Source of the DNA: an uncultured Alphaproteobacteria bacterium
GTDB lineage: Bacteria; Pseudomonadota; Alphaproteobacteria; Micropepsales; Micropepsaceae
Direction of reading: 5' to 3'
Assembly (NCBI GenBank): GCA_903837555.1
Contig: CAILUV010000047.1
Span: 1 to 64,000 of the forward strand
DNA length: 64,000 bases
In this document: in pieces, positions 43,613 to 53,978 of the stretch
Layout of the letters: each line of letters starts with the position of its first letter
Numbering within the stretch: the first letter of the stretch is position 1
The notes under the pieces: model-generated
What the model saw: the letters and a program-made list of their open reading frames with translations, nothing else
Databases searched by the model: none
What the model was told of the DNA's origin: nothing
Translations under genes and position numbers: made by a program

Positions 43613-44560
43613 TCAGGTCGTTGAAAAATTGAAGACGCGAAACGGACGAAGCTCACCTTCGGCGATTTCGGCCAGTGCTACGGGCGAACCGTCTTCTTCC
43701 TTGAGAAAGACCGTCAGACCGGAGAGCTCGCCGTCACCAAAACCGTCCTTCATTTTTGCGAACAGCGCCGCGCGGATGAGGATGGGGTTGCCGGATCGGA
43801 TGCGAACCGTATCGGGACCACTGACAGCCAGCGCCGGGATGCCGTCCAGCGCGGTTGAAAGGGGCCTCAAATACCCAAAAGCGGCGGGACTATGCATAAA
43901 AGGGGTCAGGGTATCCAGCCCGACCGCGTCTTTTTCGTCCCACCCCCCTGACCGGGTCCGGCGCAGGGTCGAAACATGCCCCAAAGTACCCAGCGCCAGG
44001 GCAATGTCGCGCACCCAGGACCGGACGTAAGTGCCTTTGCTACAACGGATTTCGAACACCGCTGTGTCGATTTGGGCTTCCACCAGCCGGGCCTCGAACA
44101 CCTGCACCGGGCGGGGTTCCAGGACCACCTCTTCCCCGTCCCGGGCCAGGTCATAGGCGCGCTCGCCCTGGACCTTGATGGCCGAATAGACCGGGGGGGT
44201 CTGGCTGAGGGCGCCCGTGAAGCGGGGCAGCATGGCCTCGATTTGCGCTGCTGTCGGGCGCTGGTCGCAGGTGCCGGTGACCTTGCCCTCGGCATCGTCG
44301 CTGTCGCGGCTTTCGCCCCAGGTGGCGGTGAAGCGGTAGGTCTTCTGCGCGTCCATGGCGAAGGGAACGGTCTTGGTCGCCTCGCCCAGCGCAATCGCTA
44401 GGATGCCGGTGGCCATGGGATCGAGAGTTCCGGCATGACCGGCCTTCTGGGCGTCGAAGATGCGGCGCACCGCGCCGACGGCCTGCGTCGAAGTCATGCC
44501 CAGCGGCTTGTCCAGGATGACCCATCCATGGACCGGGTTGCCCTTCTTCCTGCGACCCAT
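43613..44560 (-). CDS. truB: tRNA pseudouridine(55) synthase
   Basis: A 315-residue enzyme starting at ATG 44560, overlapping the rbfA stop (TGATG); the longer track ORF begins inside rbfA. Motifs: GWVILDKPLGMTSTQAV at the N-terminus and AGHAGTLDPMATGIL with the catalytic Asp. Later, YSAIKVQGERAYDLAR and CSKGTYVRSWVRDIA are typical. It makes pseudouridine 55 in the tRNA T loop. Confidence 0.96.
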   Translation of the reverse strand: MGRRKKGNPVHGWVILDKPLGMTSTQAVGAVRRIFDAQKAGHAGTLDPMATGILAIALGEATKTVPFAMDAQKTYRFTATWGESRDSDDAEGKVTGTCDQRPTAAQIEAMLPRFTGALSQTPPVYSAIKVQGERAYDLARDGEEVVLEPRPVQVFEARLVEAQIDTAVFEIRCSKGTYVRSWVRDIALALGTLGHVSTLRRTRSGGWDEKDAVGLDTLTPFMHSPAAFGYLRPLSTALDGIPALAVSGPDTVRIRSGNPILIRAALFAKMKDGFGDGELSGLTVFLKEEDGSPVALAEIAEGELRPFRVFNFSTT

Positions 44561-45024
44561 CAGCCTTCTTCTTCGTCGTCTTGTTTGCCCGCGAGATCGC
44601 GGGAGACGCGGTCGGACCGCAGGATCGTCTCGATCTTCAGCGCCTCTGCAAAGCTTTCGTCTTCGACAAAGCGCAGCTCGGGCGTGAACTTCATGGTGAT
44701 GCGGTGGCCCATCTCGCCGCGCAGGAAGCCTTTGTGGCGATTGAGCGCCGCCACGATCTCCTTGGCGTTCTGTCCGCCCAGGGGTTCGCAATAGACCGTG
44801 GCATAGCGCATGTCGGGAGACGGCTTGACCTGGGTCACCGTCACCGACACGCCGTCCAAATCGGGATCGCGGATTTCGTTGCGGTTGAGGATTTCGGCCA
44901 GGGCGTGGCGCAACGCCTCGCCCACGCGCAACTGGCGCTGCGACGGGCCAAGCGGTCCGTCAGCACGCCCGGTGCGGTGGCCGGAAGAACGGTCCGGGCG
45001 GCCAGGGGGACGGCGAGACGACAT
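44560..45024 (-). CDS. rbfA: 30S ribosome-binding factor A
   Basis: A 154-residue protein with a basic N-terminal tail (about 30 residues) and the KH-like core SQRQLRVGEALRHALAEIL, then SPDMRYATVYCEPLGG and FTPELRFVEDESF. It helps mature the 16S rRNA 5' end, important in the cold. It lies between infB and truB and overlaps truB by one base. Confidence 0.95.
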   Translation of the reverse strand: MSSRRPPGRPDRSSGHRTGRADGPLGPSQRQLRVGEALRHALAEILNRNEIRDPDLDGVSVTVTQVKPSPDMRYATVYCEPLGGQNAKEIVAALNRHKGFLRGEMGHRITMKFTPELRFVEDESFAEALKIETILRSDRVSRDLAGKQDDEEEG

Positions 45025-45049
45025 TTACACGATCCTCAAGGAACGAGGA

Positions 45050-47590
45050 TTACAGTGCGCGCTGAATGGTTTCGACATCGAAACATTCAATGACGTCGCC
45101 CTTCTGCATGTCCTCATAATTGGTGAAGGCCATGCCGCACTCCTGCCCGCTCTGCACCTCTTTCACTTCGTCCTTGAAGCGCTTGAGGGTGGAGAGTTCG
45201 CCTTCGTGGATCACGACATTGTCGCGGATCAGGCGAACCTTGGAGCCGCGGCGCATGACGCCTTCGGTGACCTTGCAGCCGGCGACCTTGCCGACCTTGG
45301 AAATGTTGAAAACATCCAGGATTTCGGCATTGCCCAAGAACTTCTCGCGGGTCTCGGGCGTCAGCATGCCCGACAGCGCCGCCTTCACGTCATCCACCAG
45401 GTTGTAGATGATGTTGTAGTAGCGGATTTCCACGCCGTCGCGCTTGGCGCGGTCGCGCGCCTGGTTGTTGGCGCGGACATTGAAGCCCAGCACGGCCGCA
45501 CCCGAAGCATGCGCCAGGATGACGTCGCTTTCGGTGATGCCGCCCACGCCCGACTGCAGAATCTGCGCGCCGACTTCGTCGGTGCCCAGCTTGGCCAGTG
45601 CGCCCTGAATGGCTTCGCTAGAACCCTGCACGTCGGTCTTCATCACCAGCGGCAGCAGGCGCTTTTCGCCGGCTTCGCGGGTCTTGAGCAACTGATCGAG
45701 AGTCTGGCGTGAATTGGAGGCCTGACGCGACTCGCGGCGCTTGCGGCCACGATATTCCGCGACTTCGCGGGCACGGGCTTCGTTTTCGACCACCACCATT
45801 TCGTCACCGGCTTCCGGCGCCGCCGAAAGACCCAGCACTTCGATGGGCGTGGAGGGACCCGCAGTGCGGACCGTCTCACCGCGTTCGTTGACCAGCAGGC
45901 GCACGCGGCCCCATTCGGAGCCGGCCACGACGATATCGCCAACCTTGAGCGTGCCGCGCTGAACCAAGACGGTCGCGACCGGGCCGCGGCCCTTGTCCAG
46001 CTTGGCTTCGACCACGGCGCCTTCGGCGGCGCGGTCAGGGTTGGCCTTGAGGTCGAGAAGTTCGGCCTGCAGCAGGATGGCTTCTTCGAGTTTGTCGAGA
46101 TTGGTGCCCTTGGTGGCGGAAACTTCTACCACCTGCACTTCGCCGCCCATGTCCTCGACCTGGATTTCATGCTGCAGCAGTTCGGTCTTCACGCGGTTGG
46201 GGTTGGAGTCGCCCTTGTCGATCTTGTTGACCGCCACGATCATCGGAACGCCCGCCGCCTTGGCATGGGCAATAGCTTCGACCGTCTGGGGCATGACGCC
46301 GTCATCGGCCGCCACCACCAGTATGATCAGGTCGGTGACCTTCGCGCCGCGGGCGCGCATCTGGGTAAAGGCGGCATGGCCCGGCGTGTCCAGGAAGGTG
46401 ATCTTGGCGCCGGATTTCAGATGCACCTGATAGGCGCCGATATGCTGGGTGATGCCGCCGGCTTCGCCGGCAACCACGTCGGTCTTGCGCAGCGCGTCGA
46501 GCAGCGAGGTCTTGCCATGGTCGACATGGCCCATGACCGTGACCACCGGCGGGCGCGCCACCAGATGCTCATCCGCATCCTGTTCGCCGGTCAGGCCGTC
46601 CAGCACGTCCGATTCGGCAACACGCTTCACGACATGCCCGTATTCGGCAGCGACCAGTTCGGCGGTGTCGGCATCGATCACGTCGCTGGGCGTGGCCATC
46701 ATGCCGTTCTTCATCAGCACCTTGATGACGTCGACCGTGCGGCGCGCCATGCGGTTGGCCAGATCGGCCACCGTGATGGTTTCGGGCACGATGATGTCGC
46801 GCGGACCGGCGGGGCCGGCGGGCTGCTGCTGGTGACCCTTGTTCACGCGCTGCAGGTGGCGCTTGTAGGACGCGACCGAACGCACGCGTTCGTCATCGTC
46901 GGACAAAGCGCGGGTAACCGTCAGCTTGCCGCGGCGGCGTTCGCCTTCGACCTTCTTGGGCGAAGCAGGAACCTTGGCCGCGCCGGGCTTGCCGGGGCCG
47001 CCCTTCTTGCTGCTCTCTTCTTCTTCTTCGTTTTCCAGGCGGCGGCGCGGCGCTTCACCCGGCACGACATCGCCGGGCTTGGCGGCTTCGCGGCGCGCGA
47101 CTTCCTGCTCGGCGCGCTTCTTGGCCAGATCCTCCGCGACCTTGCGGGCGTCTTCTTCCTGCTTGCGGCGTTCGGCGGCGGCGCGCTCGATCTTGAGCTG
47201 TTCTTCTTCCTGGGCGCGGCGCTGGGCTTCCAGTTCGGCGATGCGGCGCGCTTCGGAATCGGAAACGCGGGCATCGACCAGCGCGGCTGAGCGGCGGGCT
47301 TTTTCTTCGTCCGACAACTGGCGCAGCACCACGCCGCGCGGCGCGGCGGCGGGCTTCTCGGCGGCGGGCGCCTTTGCGGCGGGCGCGGGCGCAGCAACGA
47401 CCGGCTTTTCGACGGCCTTGGCGGCCGGCTTGGCGGCTGCGGCGGCTGCCGGCGGCGCAGCGGAGCGCTTCTTCTCCACCACCACGGCCTTGGTGCGGCC
47501 ATGGCTGAAGCTCTGCTTGACGGTCGAGGTTTCCGTCTTCTTCAGCGAGAGCGTCTTGCCCGGTCGTTTTGTTTCGTCGGTATCGCTCAT
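45050..47590 (-). CDS. infB: Translation initiation factor IF-2
   Basis: An 846-residue GTPase. The N-terminal part is Ala/Pro/Lys rich, with a charged coiled region (about residues 100-190) and the IF2_N domain [20 protein letters not shown] motifs: [14 protein letters not shown] (G1), [10 protein letters not shown] (G2), [10 protein letters not shown] (G3), [13 protein letters not shown] (G4). The C-terminal domains bind fMet-tRNA. The start overlaps the ylxR stop (ATGA). Confidence 0.97.
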   Translation of the reverse strand: MSDTDETKRPGKTLSLKKTETSTVKQSFSHGRTKAVVVEKKRSAAPPAAAAAAKPAAKAVEKPVVAAPAPAAKAPAAEKPAAAPRGVVLRQLSDEEKARRSAALVDARVSDSEARRIAELEAQRRAQEEEQLKIERAAAERRKQEEDARKVAEDLAKKRAEQEVARREAAKPGDVVPGEAPRRRLENEEEEESSKKGGPGKPGAAKVPASPKKVEGERRRGKLTVTRALSDDDERVRSVASYKRHLQRVNKGHQQQPAGPAGPRDIIVPETITVADLANRMARRTVDVIKVLMKNGMMATPSDVIDADTAELVAAEYGHVVKRVAESDVLDGLTGEQDADEHLVARPPVVTVMGHVDHGKTSLLDALRKTDVVAGEAGGITQHIGAYQVHLKSGAKITFLDTPGHAAFTQMRARGAKVTDLIILVVAADDGVMPQTVEAIAHAKAAGVPMIVAVNKIDKGDSNPNRVKTELLQHEIQVEDMGGEVQVVEVSATKGTNLDKLEEAILLQAELLDLKANPDRAAEGAVVEAKLDKGRGPVATVLVQRGTLKVGDIVVAGSEWGRVRLLVNERGETVRTAGPSTPIEVLGLSAAPEAGDEMVVVENEARAREVAEYRGRKRRESRQASNSRQTLDQLLKTREAGEKRLLPLVMKTDVQGSSEAIQGALAKLGTDEVGAQILQSGVGGITESDVILAHASGAAVLGFNVRANNQARDRAKRDGVEIRYYNIIYNLVDDVKAALSGMLTPETREKFLGNAEILDVFNISKVGKVAGCKVTEGVMRRGSKVRLIRDNVVIHEGELSTLKRFKDEVKEVQSGQECGMAFTNYEDMQKGDVIECFDVETIQRAL

Positions 47591-48240
47591 TGATCTCTTT
47601 CAGTCCGCAGGCGGAAGCCGGAAAGGCGTTCCGCATCAAAGGTCAAACGTTCGGCAAGACCGCCCGGCTGGACGGCGGCATGTATCACATTCTCGCGTCC
47701 CAGCGCCAAGCCCAATTCGGCGCTGGTCAGGCTCTCGATCACCACGCAATTCAGTTCCAGGCGATGCGCGGCGGCGTACAATTTGCGCTTGCCGTCGCGG
47801 GCGCCATCAAAGGCCTCGATCAAGGCCCTGGGCGGCTTGGGCCCTTCCAGACCGCGCAGCACATTGTCAAAGCCCAGCAGCAACTGGCCGCTGCGCCGCG
47901 CGATTCCCAGATCGCCCAGCATGCGGGTGACCAGCGCTTTCTCGGCGCGATCGGCAAGATCGGCGGTTGCCGTCACCTGCGCCTTGGCGGCGCGGGAGAA
48001 CAGCTTCTTTTCCACCGCCGCCAGCACCGCCTTGCGCGAGGATTCAACCCAAAGGCCCCGGCCCGGCAGCTTGGCGGATGCATCGGGCACCACCACGCCG
48101 TCAGGTCCGGCGACAAAACGCATGAGGCGGCTGTCGGGCATGACGGTGCCCGACACGATATCGCGACGCTCGCGCGCATCCGCGCGCGAGCCTTTGCGCT
48201 TATCGTTCGTCTCATCCATATCGTGGGCCAAAGCGGTCAT
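47587..48240 (-). CDS. YlxR-type RNA-binding protein (DUF448, L7Ae-like C-terminus)
   Basis: A 217-residue protein. The N-terminal DUF448/YlxR domain has [21 protein letters not shown] and [17 protein letters not shown]. The usual CxxC-like RxCxxC start of YlxR is replaced by [15 protein letters not shown] (no Cys). The C-terminal half ([21 protein letters not shown]) resembles the L7Ae/YlxQ domain typical of the alphaproteobacterial fusion. It sits between nusA and infB, overlapping both by 1 and 4 bases. Probable RNA-binding role in ribosome or transcription control. Confidence 0.85.
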   Translation of the reverse strand: MTALAHDMDETNDKRKGSRADARERRDIVSGTVMPDSRLMRFVAGPDGVVVPDASAKLPGRGLWVESSRKAVLAAVEKKLFSRAAKAQVTATADLADRAEKALVTRMLGDLGIARRSGQLLLGFDNVLRGLEGPKPPRALIEAFDGARDGKRKLYAAAHRLELNCVVIESLTSAELGLALGRENVIHAAVQPGGLAERLTFDAERLSGFRLRTERDQ

Positions 48241-49850
48241 CAGGCTTCCGGCTTCTCCTCGCCTTCGCCTTCTTCGGCGACTTCTTCTTCAACCGTTTCC
48301 TCGATCCAGCCGATCTTGACGCGCGCCTTCATGATGATGGCGTTGGCGTCGTCGCTGGTCAGGTTGAAACCATCCAGGGCGCCGGCGATGCGGACGCGTT
48401 CCTTGTCCTTGCCGGTTTCGTAATAGCCGATCAGGTCGTCGGTGGCGCAGCCCGCCAGGTCTTCGAGGCTCTTGACGTCATTCTCGCCCAGCGCGACCGC
48501 CATGGCCGGGGTGACGCCATCGACTTCCAGAAGATCGTCGGTGACGCCCAGCGCCAGGCGCTTGTCGTCCATTTCCTTGTTGCAGGCTTCGATGAATTCG
48601 ACGGCGCGGCTCTGCAGTTCCTGCGCGGTTTCCTCGTCGAACGCCTCGATCTGCACCAGTTCGCCCAGATCGACATAGGCCACATCCTCGATGGTGGCGA
48701 AACCTTCCGACGCCAGAAGCTGGGCGACGGTTTCGTCCACGTCCAGCGATTCCATGAACAGCGCGGTGCGGGTGGTGAATTCCTTCTGGCGGCGTTCCGA
48801 TTCCTCGGCTTCCGTCAGGATGTCGATCTGCCAGCCGGTGAGCTGCGAAGCCAGGCGCACATTCTGGCCGCGGCGTCCGATGCCCAGGCTGAGTTGTTCG
48901 TCCGGCACCACCACTTCGACGCGGTGGGTGTCTTCGTCCAGCACCACCTTGGTGACTTCGGCGGGCGCCAGCGCGTTGACGATGAAGGTCGCCGCTTCGC
49001 CGTTCCACGGAATGATGTCGATGCGCTCGCCCTGCAGCTCCTGCACCACCGCCTGCACGCGCACGCCGCGCATGCCGACGCAGGCGCCGACGGGATCGAT
49101 CGAGGAGTCCTTGCTGATCACCGCGATCTTGGCGCGGCTGCCCGGATCGCGGGCCACGGCGCGGATTTCGATCACGCCGTCGTAGATTTCCGGCACTTCC
49201 TGCGCGAACAGGCGCACCATGAACTGCGGGTGCGAGCGCGACAGGAAAATCTGCGGGCCGCGGGCTTCGCGGCGCACGTCGTAGATATAGGCGCGGATGC
49301 GGTCGCCGGCGCGGAAGGATTCGCGCGGGATCATCTCGTCGCGGCGCACAACACCTTCGGCCTTGCCCAGGTCGACAACCACCGAGCCGAATTCCGAGCG
49401 CTTGACCACGCCATGCACCACTTCGCCGATGCGGTCCTTGTATTCGTCATACTGCCGCTCGCGTTCGGCGTCGCGCACCTTCTGCACGATCACCTGCTTG
49501 GCGTTCTGCGCATTGATGCGGTTGAAATCCACCGGCGGCAGGGTTTCCGCGATGATGTCGCCGATCTGGGCGTCGGGATTGCGCTTGCGCGCATCGACCA
49601 GCGAAATCTCGGTCTTGTCGTTCTCGACCATCTCCACGACATGCAGATAGCGCGAGACATGGGTTTCGCCTGTCTTGGGATCGATATCGACCTTGATGTC
49701 GTTCTCGGTGCCGTAATGCGCCTTGGCGGCGCGCTGCATGGCTTCTTCCATCGCAGCCAGCACGACCTGCTTGTCGATCGACTTGTCGCGCGCGACGGCG
49801 TCGGCGATCTGCAGCAGTTCAAGCCGGTTGGCAGAAATTGCGGTGGCCAT
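48240..49850 (-). CDS. nusA: Transcription termination/antitermination protein NusA
   Basis: A 536-residue protein. N-terminal RNA polymerase-binding domain; S1 domain (about residues 135-200) with [22 protein letters not shown] domains with [20 protein letters not shown] and [18 protein letters not shown]. The C-terminal helix-hairpin-helix repeats ([37 protein letters not shown]) and an acidic tail follow. It modulates pausing, termination and antitermination. One base separates it from rimP. Confidence 0.97.
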   Translation of the reverse strand: MATAISANRLELLQIADAVARDKSIDKQVVLAAMEEAMQRAAKAHYGTENDIKVDIDPKTGETHVSRYLHVVEMVENDKTEISLVDARKRNPDAQIGDIIAETLPPVDFNRINAQNAKQVIVQKVRDAERERQYDEYKDRIGEVVHGVVKRSEFGSVVVDLGKAEGVVRRDEMIPRESFRAGDRIRAYIYDVRREARGPQIFLSRSHPQFMVRLFAQEVPEIYDGVIEIRAVARDPGSRAKIAVISKDSSIDPVGACVGMRGVRVQAVVQELQGERIDIIPWNGEAATFIVNALAPAEVTKVVLDEDTHRVEVVVPDEQLSLGIGRRGQNVRLASQLTGWQIDILTEAEESERRQKEFTTRTALFMESLDVDETVAQLLASEGFATIEDVAYVDLGELVQIEAFDEETAQELQSRAVEFIEACNKEMDDKRLALGVTDDLLEVDGVTPAMAVALGENDVKSLEDLAGCATDDLIGYYETGKDKERVRIAGALDGFNLTSDDANAIIMKARVKIGWIEETVEEEVAEEGEGEEKPEA

Positions 49851-49851
49851 T

Positions 49852-50445
49852 TTACTTCTCCTGAGTGTCAGACGCTTTGCGCGCCTTCAAATCTTCGTTG
49901 ATGAGCTTGTCGGTGAGCACGAGTTTCGCGTTGGCAAGGTTGCGAAACGCAAATCGGTAATCCAGCTTGTCGGCGCGGATCAGTATGTCATTGCCGTCCA
50001 GGCCGAGCAGCGTCGCCTTGAACCGCTTGCGGCCTTCGCCGGAATGGTCGCGCGGGTCTTCGCCCGAAATGCTGCGCACCGCCGCACGAAGTTCGATCTT
50101 GGCCTCATGGCCGGACCAGCGGGCGAAATCCATCAGGCGGGTCAGCGGTCGGTCGATGCCGGGCGAGGAGACTTCGATCTCATACTCGCCTTCGACCGGG
50201 TCTTCCGCCTCGATGAAATCCAGCAGCGCGTGGGAAAGGGCGGTGCAGCCTTCGACATCCATGCTGCCGTCGGGACGCTCGGCCATCACCTGCAGCGTGC
50301 GGCTGGCGCCGCCCATCATGCGCAGGCGCACCAGCTTGAACCCCGCCTTTTCAATGACGGGTTCAAAGATCGGTTCGAGATGGACTGCTGCTGTTACGAC
50401 CAATTTTCCAAAGCCTTTTGCCCGCGGCGATCTTGCGACCGCCAC
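49852..50445 (-). CDS. rimP: Ribosome maturation factor RimP
   Basis: A 197-residue protein, GTG start at 50445. The core has IFEPVIEKAGFKLVRLRMMGG, VEGCTALSHALLDFIEAED and YEIEVSSPGIDRPLTRLMDF. The N-terminal 20 residues are unusual and a later start is possible. It is the first gene of the nusA operon and assists 30S assembly. The promoter is probably in the 60-base gap upstream, but no clear box is seen. Confidence 0.93.
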   Translation of the reverse strand: MAVARSPRAKGFGKLVVTAAVHLEPIFEPVIEKAGFKLVRLRMMGGASRTLQVMAERPDGSMDVEGCTALSHALLDFIEAEDPVEGEYEIEVSSPGIDRPLTRLMDFARWSGHEAKIELRAAVRSISGEDPRDHSGEGRKRFKATLLGLDGNDILIRADKLDYRFAFRNLANAKLVLTDKLINEDLKARKASDTQEK

Positions 50446-50509
50446 ACAACACGTCTTGTTGTTTGGGAATGGGCGCTATTTACGCCCGGGTGCGCGTTAA
50501 TTCAAGCCG

Positions 50510-50758
50510 CTACTTCTTCTTGGCGTCGTAGAGCTGCATCGTGGTGATGCCCGGCGTGCCGCGGTCTTCCTGGATTTTCGGCTTGGGCGGCGCCGGTGCC
50601 ATGGCGCGCTCCAACGCGTCAAAATCCTTTGGAGTCAAAAGCATAACGAAAAAGACGATGGTGATGAGTATCGCCACCGCCACGATGCCCAGATCGCCCG
50701 GATGCATGCCGAAAATCACCCGTTCGTCGGGATCGCGGGGCTTTTTGCGAAAAATCAT
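50510..50758 (-). CDS. Small membrane protein of unknown function
   Basis: An 82-residue protein starting at ATG 50758 (MIFRKKPRDPDERVIFGMHPGDLG); the track ORF overlaps trmB in another frame. One transmembrane segment (IVAVAILITIVFFVMLLT) is preceded by a basic region and followed by a Pro-rich tail (APAPPKPKIQEDRG). It lies between trmB and rimP on the same strand, 16 bases from trmB. Function unknown. Confidence 0.6.
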   Translation of the reverse strand: MIFRKKPRDPDERVIFGMHPGDLGIVAVAILITIVFFVMLLTPKDFDALERAMAPAPPKPKIQEDRGTPGITTMQLYDAKKK

Positions 50759-50774
50759 GGGTCTTTTTACAGCC

Positions 50775-51491
50775 TTACAGCGCCAGAAGCGAAGGCTCCG
50801 CGCGACGACGCCGCGCAAAGCGTAGAAATGTCGGCGGGCCCTTGATGGCCTTGGCTTCATAACGGGTCGGCGGCCAGTCGGCCGGACGGCTTTTCCAGTC
50901 GGCCGGACACCGGGCCAGCCATTCAAAGGCCGGATGGGCCATCAGCCGTTCCAGCGCATACGGCAGATAGGACTTGTCATCGGTGGCGAAGCGAAGTTCC
51001 GCCCCGTCCCTCAGCACCCGGGCGAGCTGGTCCAGCATCTCCATCTGGAGGAAACGCCGTTTGTGATGGCGGGTCTTGGGCCAAGGATCGGGGAACAGCA
51101 GGAAGAAGCGGCCCAAGCTGGAATCCGGGAGGGCTTCGATGATGTCGCGGCCATCGCCTTCATGGATGCGAACAGTGTTCAGTGGCGTTTCTTCCAGCTT
51201 GGTCAACAGCTTGGCGACACCCATCTCATACGGCTCGGCCCCGATCATACCAACTTGCGGATGATGGCTCGCCTGCCAGACCAGATGCTCGCCGGCGCCA
51301 AAACCAACCTCCAGCCAGACGTCCTGAACAGTGTTTGGAAACTGGCCTTTGGGGGCCGGCCCGACCTGCCAGGCCAGCTCGCCCAGCAAGGTGCCACGCA
51401 GGCTGACCTGGCGCGGCGACAGCTTGGGTCCCTTGCGCCGGCCATAAAGCTTGCGGCGGTTGCGGTCGGGGTGATCGGCAGGGTCGGACAT
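50775..51491 (-). CDS. trmB: tRNA (guanine(46)-N7)-methyltransferase
   Basis: A 238-residue protein with start at ATG 51491 (MSDPADHPDRNRRKLYGRRKG), the usual alphaproteobacterial N-terminus. SAM motif LEVGFGAGEHLVW; substrate motifs FLLFPDPWPKTRHHKRR and FATDDKSYLPYAL. It methylates G46 in the variable loop of tRNA. Confidence 0.95.
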   Translation of the reverse strand: MSDPADHPDRNRRKLYGRRKGPKLSPRQVSLRGTLLGELAWQVGPAPKGQFPNTVQDVWLEVGFGAGEHLVWQASHHPQVGMIGAEPYEMGVAKLLTKLEETPLNTVRIHEGDGRDIIEALPDSSLGRFFLLFPDPWPKTRHHKRRFLQMEMLDQLARVLRDGAELRFATDDKSYLPYALERLMAHPAFEWLARCPADWKSRPADWPPTRYEAKAIKGPPTFLRFARRRRAEPSLLAL

Positions 51492-51507
51492 CGGGTGCCT
51501 TAAACAG

Positions 51508-51545
51508 CATTCCGCCCGCATGCGCGAGCGCATGCGGGCGGAATG
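51508..51545. terminator. Perfect 18-bp hairpin between metK and trmB
   Basis: CATTCCGCCCGCATGCGC and its exact reverse complement are separated by two bases. Lying 18 bases after the metK stop, it could stop or stabilise the metK transcript, but no T-tract follows on either strand, so intrinsic termination is doubtful. Confidence 0.55.
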
Positions 51546-51563
51546 TCGTCAGATACGGGTCGC

Positions 51564-52754
51564 TTAGAACGCGGCCTTGATCTTGTCGGCCAGGTCGGTC
51601 TTCTCCCAGGAGAAGCCACCTTCCGCATCGGGCTCGCGGCCAAAGTGACCATAGGCGGCGGTGCGGGCGAAAATGGGCTTGTTCAGGTCCAGATGCTCGC
51701 GGATGCCGCGCGGCTTCAGGTTCATGATCTGCGGCAGAAGGATTTCCAGCTTGGCCTCGTCCACCTTGCCGGTGCCGTGGAGGTCAACATAGACCGACAG
51801 CGGTTCGGCAACGCCGATGGCGTAGGCGAGCTGGATGGTGCAGCGGTCGGCAACGCCCGACGCCACGACGTTCTTGGCCAGATAGCGCGCGGCGTAAGCT
51901 GCCGAACGATCGACCTTGGTGGAGTCCTTGCCGCTGAACGCGCCGCCGCCATGCGGGGCCGCGCCGCCATAGGTGTCAACGATGATCTTGCGGCCCGTAA
52001 GGCCGCAGTCGCCGTCCGGACCGCCGATGACGAACGAACCGGTGGGATTGATGTGCCACACGGTCTTTTCGTTGATCCATTCGGCAGGCAGCGCTTCGCG
52101 GATATAGGGCTCGACGATCTTGCGGATGTCGGCGCTGGTCTGGGATTCATGGGCGTGCTGGGTGGAAAGCACGATCTGGGTCGCTTCCACGGGCTTGCCA
52201 CCGACATAACGCAGCGTAACCTGCGACTTGGCGTCGGGCAGCAGGGTCGGTTCCTTGCCGGAATGGCGAACCTTGGCCAGCAGCTCCAGGATCTTGTGGC
52301 TGTAGAAAAGCGGCGCCGGCATCAGGGCCGGGGTTTCGCGACAGGCATAACCGAACATGATGCCCTGGTCGCCCGCGCCTTCATCCTTGTTGCCGGACGC
52401 GTCAACGCCCTGGGCGATGTGGGCCGACTGGGCGTGCAGCAGCACTTCGACCTGGGCGTTCTTCCAGTGGAAGCCGTCCTGCTCGTAGCCGATGTCCTTG
52501 ATCGCGGCGCGCGCGACGTCTTCGACTTCCTTGGCGCCGACCGACTTGGGACCGCGGGTTTCGCCGGCGATCACAACGCGGTTGGTGGTGCACAGGGTTT
52601 CGCAGGCGGCGCGGATGTCCCAGGGGCTCATGCCTTCCTTGGGGCCTTCGCGGAAGAACAGGTCCACCACCTCGTCGGAGATGCGGTCGCTGACCTTGTC
52701 GGGATGACCTTCCGAAACGCTTTCGGAGGTGAACAGATAGTCGGAACGCGCCAT
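51564..52754 (-). CDS. metK: S-adenosylmethionine synthetase
   Basis: A 396-residue enzyme starting at ATG 52754 ([20 protein letters not shown]). Motifs: [24 protein letters not shown] and [19 protein letters not shown]. It makes SAM from methionine and ATP. The gene diverges from hisB, and a 26-bp palindrome lies between them. trmB, which uses SAM, is next downstream. Confidence 0.98.
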   Translation of the reverse strand: MARSDYLFTSESVSEGHPDKVSDRISDEVVDLFFREGPKEGMSPWDIRAACETLCTTNRVVIAGETRGPKSVGAKEVEDVARAAIKDIGYEQDGFHWKNAQVEVLLHAQSAHIAQGVDASGNKDEGAGDQGIMFGYACRETPALMPAPLFYSHKILELLAKVRHSGKEPTLLPDAKSQVTLRYVGGKPVEATQIVLSTQHAHESQTSADIRKIVEPYIREALPAEWINEKTVWHINPTGSFVIGGPDGDCGLTGRKIIVDTYGGAAPHGGGAFSGKDSTKVDRSAAYAARYLAKNVVASGVADRCTIQLAYAIGVAEPLSVYVDLHGTGKVDEAKLEILLPQIMNLKPRGIREHLDLNKPIFARTAAYGHFGREPDAEGGFSWEKTDLADKIKAAF

Positions 52755-52812
52755 GGAAGACTTACCTTTTGGAAGCGGCGCTTTCTTTACAGGGTTTGCC
52801 GGGGGGGTCAAC

Positions 52813-52838
52813 AGGATATGTCAAAAATGACATATCCT
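52813..52838. promoter_or_regulatory. Perfect 26-bp palindrome upstream of metK, probable operator
   Basis: AGGATATGTCA-AAAA-TGACATATCCT: 11-bp perfect arms, 59 bases before the metK start. On the minus strand a TTGACC followed 16 bases later by TAAAGA could be the metK promoter, just downstream of the palindrome. The position suggests a repressor site for the methionine cycle; ArsR-type SahR/SamR regulators are one candidate (inference, motif not checked). hisB could also be affected. Confidence 0.6.
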
Positions 52839-52905
52839 AGGCGGTGTAAGGGGATTCCCCACTACAAAAGCCGTGCTATACAGCCGCGAACACTGGGAAT
52901 TGGCC

Positions 52906-53493
52906 ATGCGCACCGCAACCGTCGAACGCAAAACCCGCGAGACCGAGATTGCCGTCTCCCTCGACCTGGACGGCGCCGGCGATGCCGACATCGATACCGG
53001 CATCGGCTTTCTGGACCACATGCTGGAAAGCTTTGCCCGCCATTCCATGATCGACCTGAAAGTGCGCGCCACGGGCGACCTGCATGTCGACTATCACCAC
53101 ACCACCGAAGACACCGCCATCGTGATCGGCCAGGCCGTGAAGCAGGCGCTGGGCGATTTTTCCGGCATCACGCGTTTCGGTTCGGCCCTGATTCCGATGG
53201 ACGAGGCGCTGACCCGCGTGGCGCTGGACATGTCCAACCGCCCTTACCTGATCTGGAAGGTGAACATCCCCAAGCCCAAGCTGGGCGAGATGGACACCGA
53301 GCTATTCAAGGAATGGTTCCAGGCCTTTGCCCAGAACTCCGGCGCCTGCCTGCACATTGAAAACCTGTACGCCGAGAACAGCCATCACATCGTCGAGACC
53401 TGCTTCAAGGGTCTGGCGCGGGCGCTTCGTCAGGCGATCACGCCGGATGAACGCCTGGACGGCGCATCGCCGTCTTCCAAAGGCAGTCTCTAA
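52906..53493 (+). CDS. hisB: Imidazoleglycerol-phosphate dehydratase
   Basis: A 195-residue monofunctional HisB, start at ATG 52906 ([15 protein letters not shown]). Manganese ligands lie in the His-rich motifs [24 protein letters not shown] and [14 protein letters not shown]. It dehydrates imidazoleglycerol phosphate in histidine synthesis. TGCTATACA at 52874-52882 looks like an extended -10 region. Other his genes are not adjacent, which is unusual for alphaproteobacterial hisB (normally next to hisH/hisA). Confidence 0.97.
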   Translation: MRTATVERKTRETEIAVSLDLDGAGDADIDTGIGFLDHMLESFARHSMIDLKVRATGDLHVDYHHTTEDTAIVIGQAVKQALGDFSGITRFGSALIPMDEALTRVALDMSNRPYLIWKVNIPKPKLGEMDTELFKEWFQAFAQNSGACLHIENLYAENSHHIVETCFKGLARALRQAITPDERLDGASPSSKGSL

Positions 53494-53510
53494 GTCTTTA
53501 GACTGATCGC

Positions 53511-53978
53511 ATGATCAGCTCTTCCACCGCACTCGATGTGGCGCGTGGGGTGAGCCGTCTTCTGCTGGAAGACGGCTATTCCCCGATCCTGGAATTCACT
53601 CTTCCCAACGGCAGACGGCTCGACGTAGCGGCGATAGGTCCGGGCGGCGAGATGCTGGGCGTGGAAATAAAAGTCGCGCTGGCCGACCTGCGCTGCGACA
53701 CCAAATGGCCGGACTATCTGGATTATTGCGACCTGTTCTATTTCGCCATTCCGCCGGATTTTCCCGGTGAACATGTGCCGCAAAAGACCGGGCTGATCGT
53801 GGCCGACCGGTATGGCGGATCGATCGTGAAGCAAGCTGAGGCCCAGACGTTGCACGCCAGCCGGCGCAAGGCGGTGACCATCGGCTTCGCGCGCTGCGCG
53901 GCGGAACGGCTGTCGCGCAATCTGGAAACCATCGCGCAGGGAAAAATCCCCAACCTGGTCGTGCCCGATGCCGATTAG
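53511..53978 (+). CDS. mmcB: MmcB family DNA repair protein
   Basis: A 155-residue protein of the MmcB family, conserved in Alphaproteobacteria and linked to mitomycin C resistance in Caulobacter. Sequence features: DVARGVSRLLLEDGYSPILEF, then LDVAAIGPGGEMLGVEIKVA and LADLRCDTKWPDYLDYCDLFYFA, a nuclease-like fold with D-x-A...E-x-K residues. No LexA-type box is seen upstream. It overlaps the next gene by 11 bases. Confidence 0.85.
   Translation: MISSSTALDVARGVSRLLLEDGYSPILEFTLPNGRRLDVAAIGPGGEMLGVEIKVALADLRCDTKWPDYLDYCDLFYFAIPPDFPGEHVPQKTGLIVADRYGGSIVKQAEAQTLHASRRKAVTIGFARCAAERLSRNLETIAQGKIPNLVVPDAD

Noticed and set aside
52755-52905. A SAM-sensing riboswitch before metK
   Set aside because: I looked for the conserved cores of SAM-II and SAM/SAH riboswitches and saw none; only the palindrome stands out.
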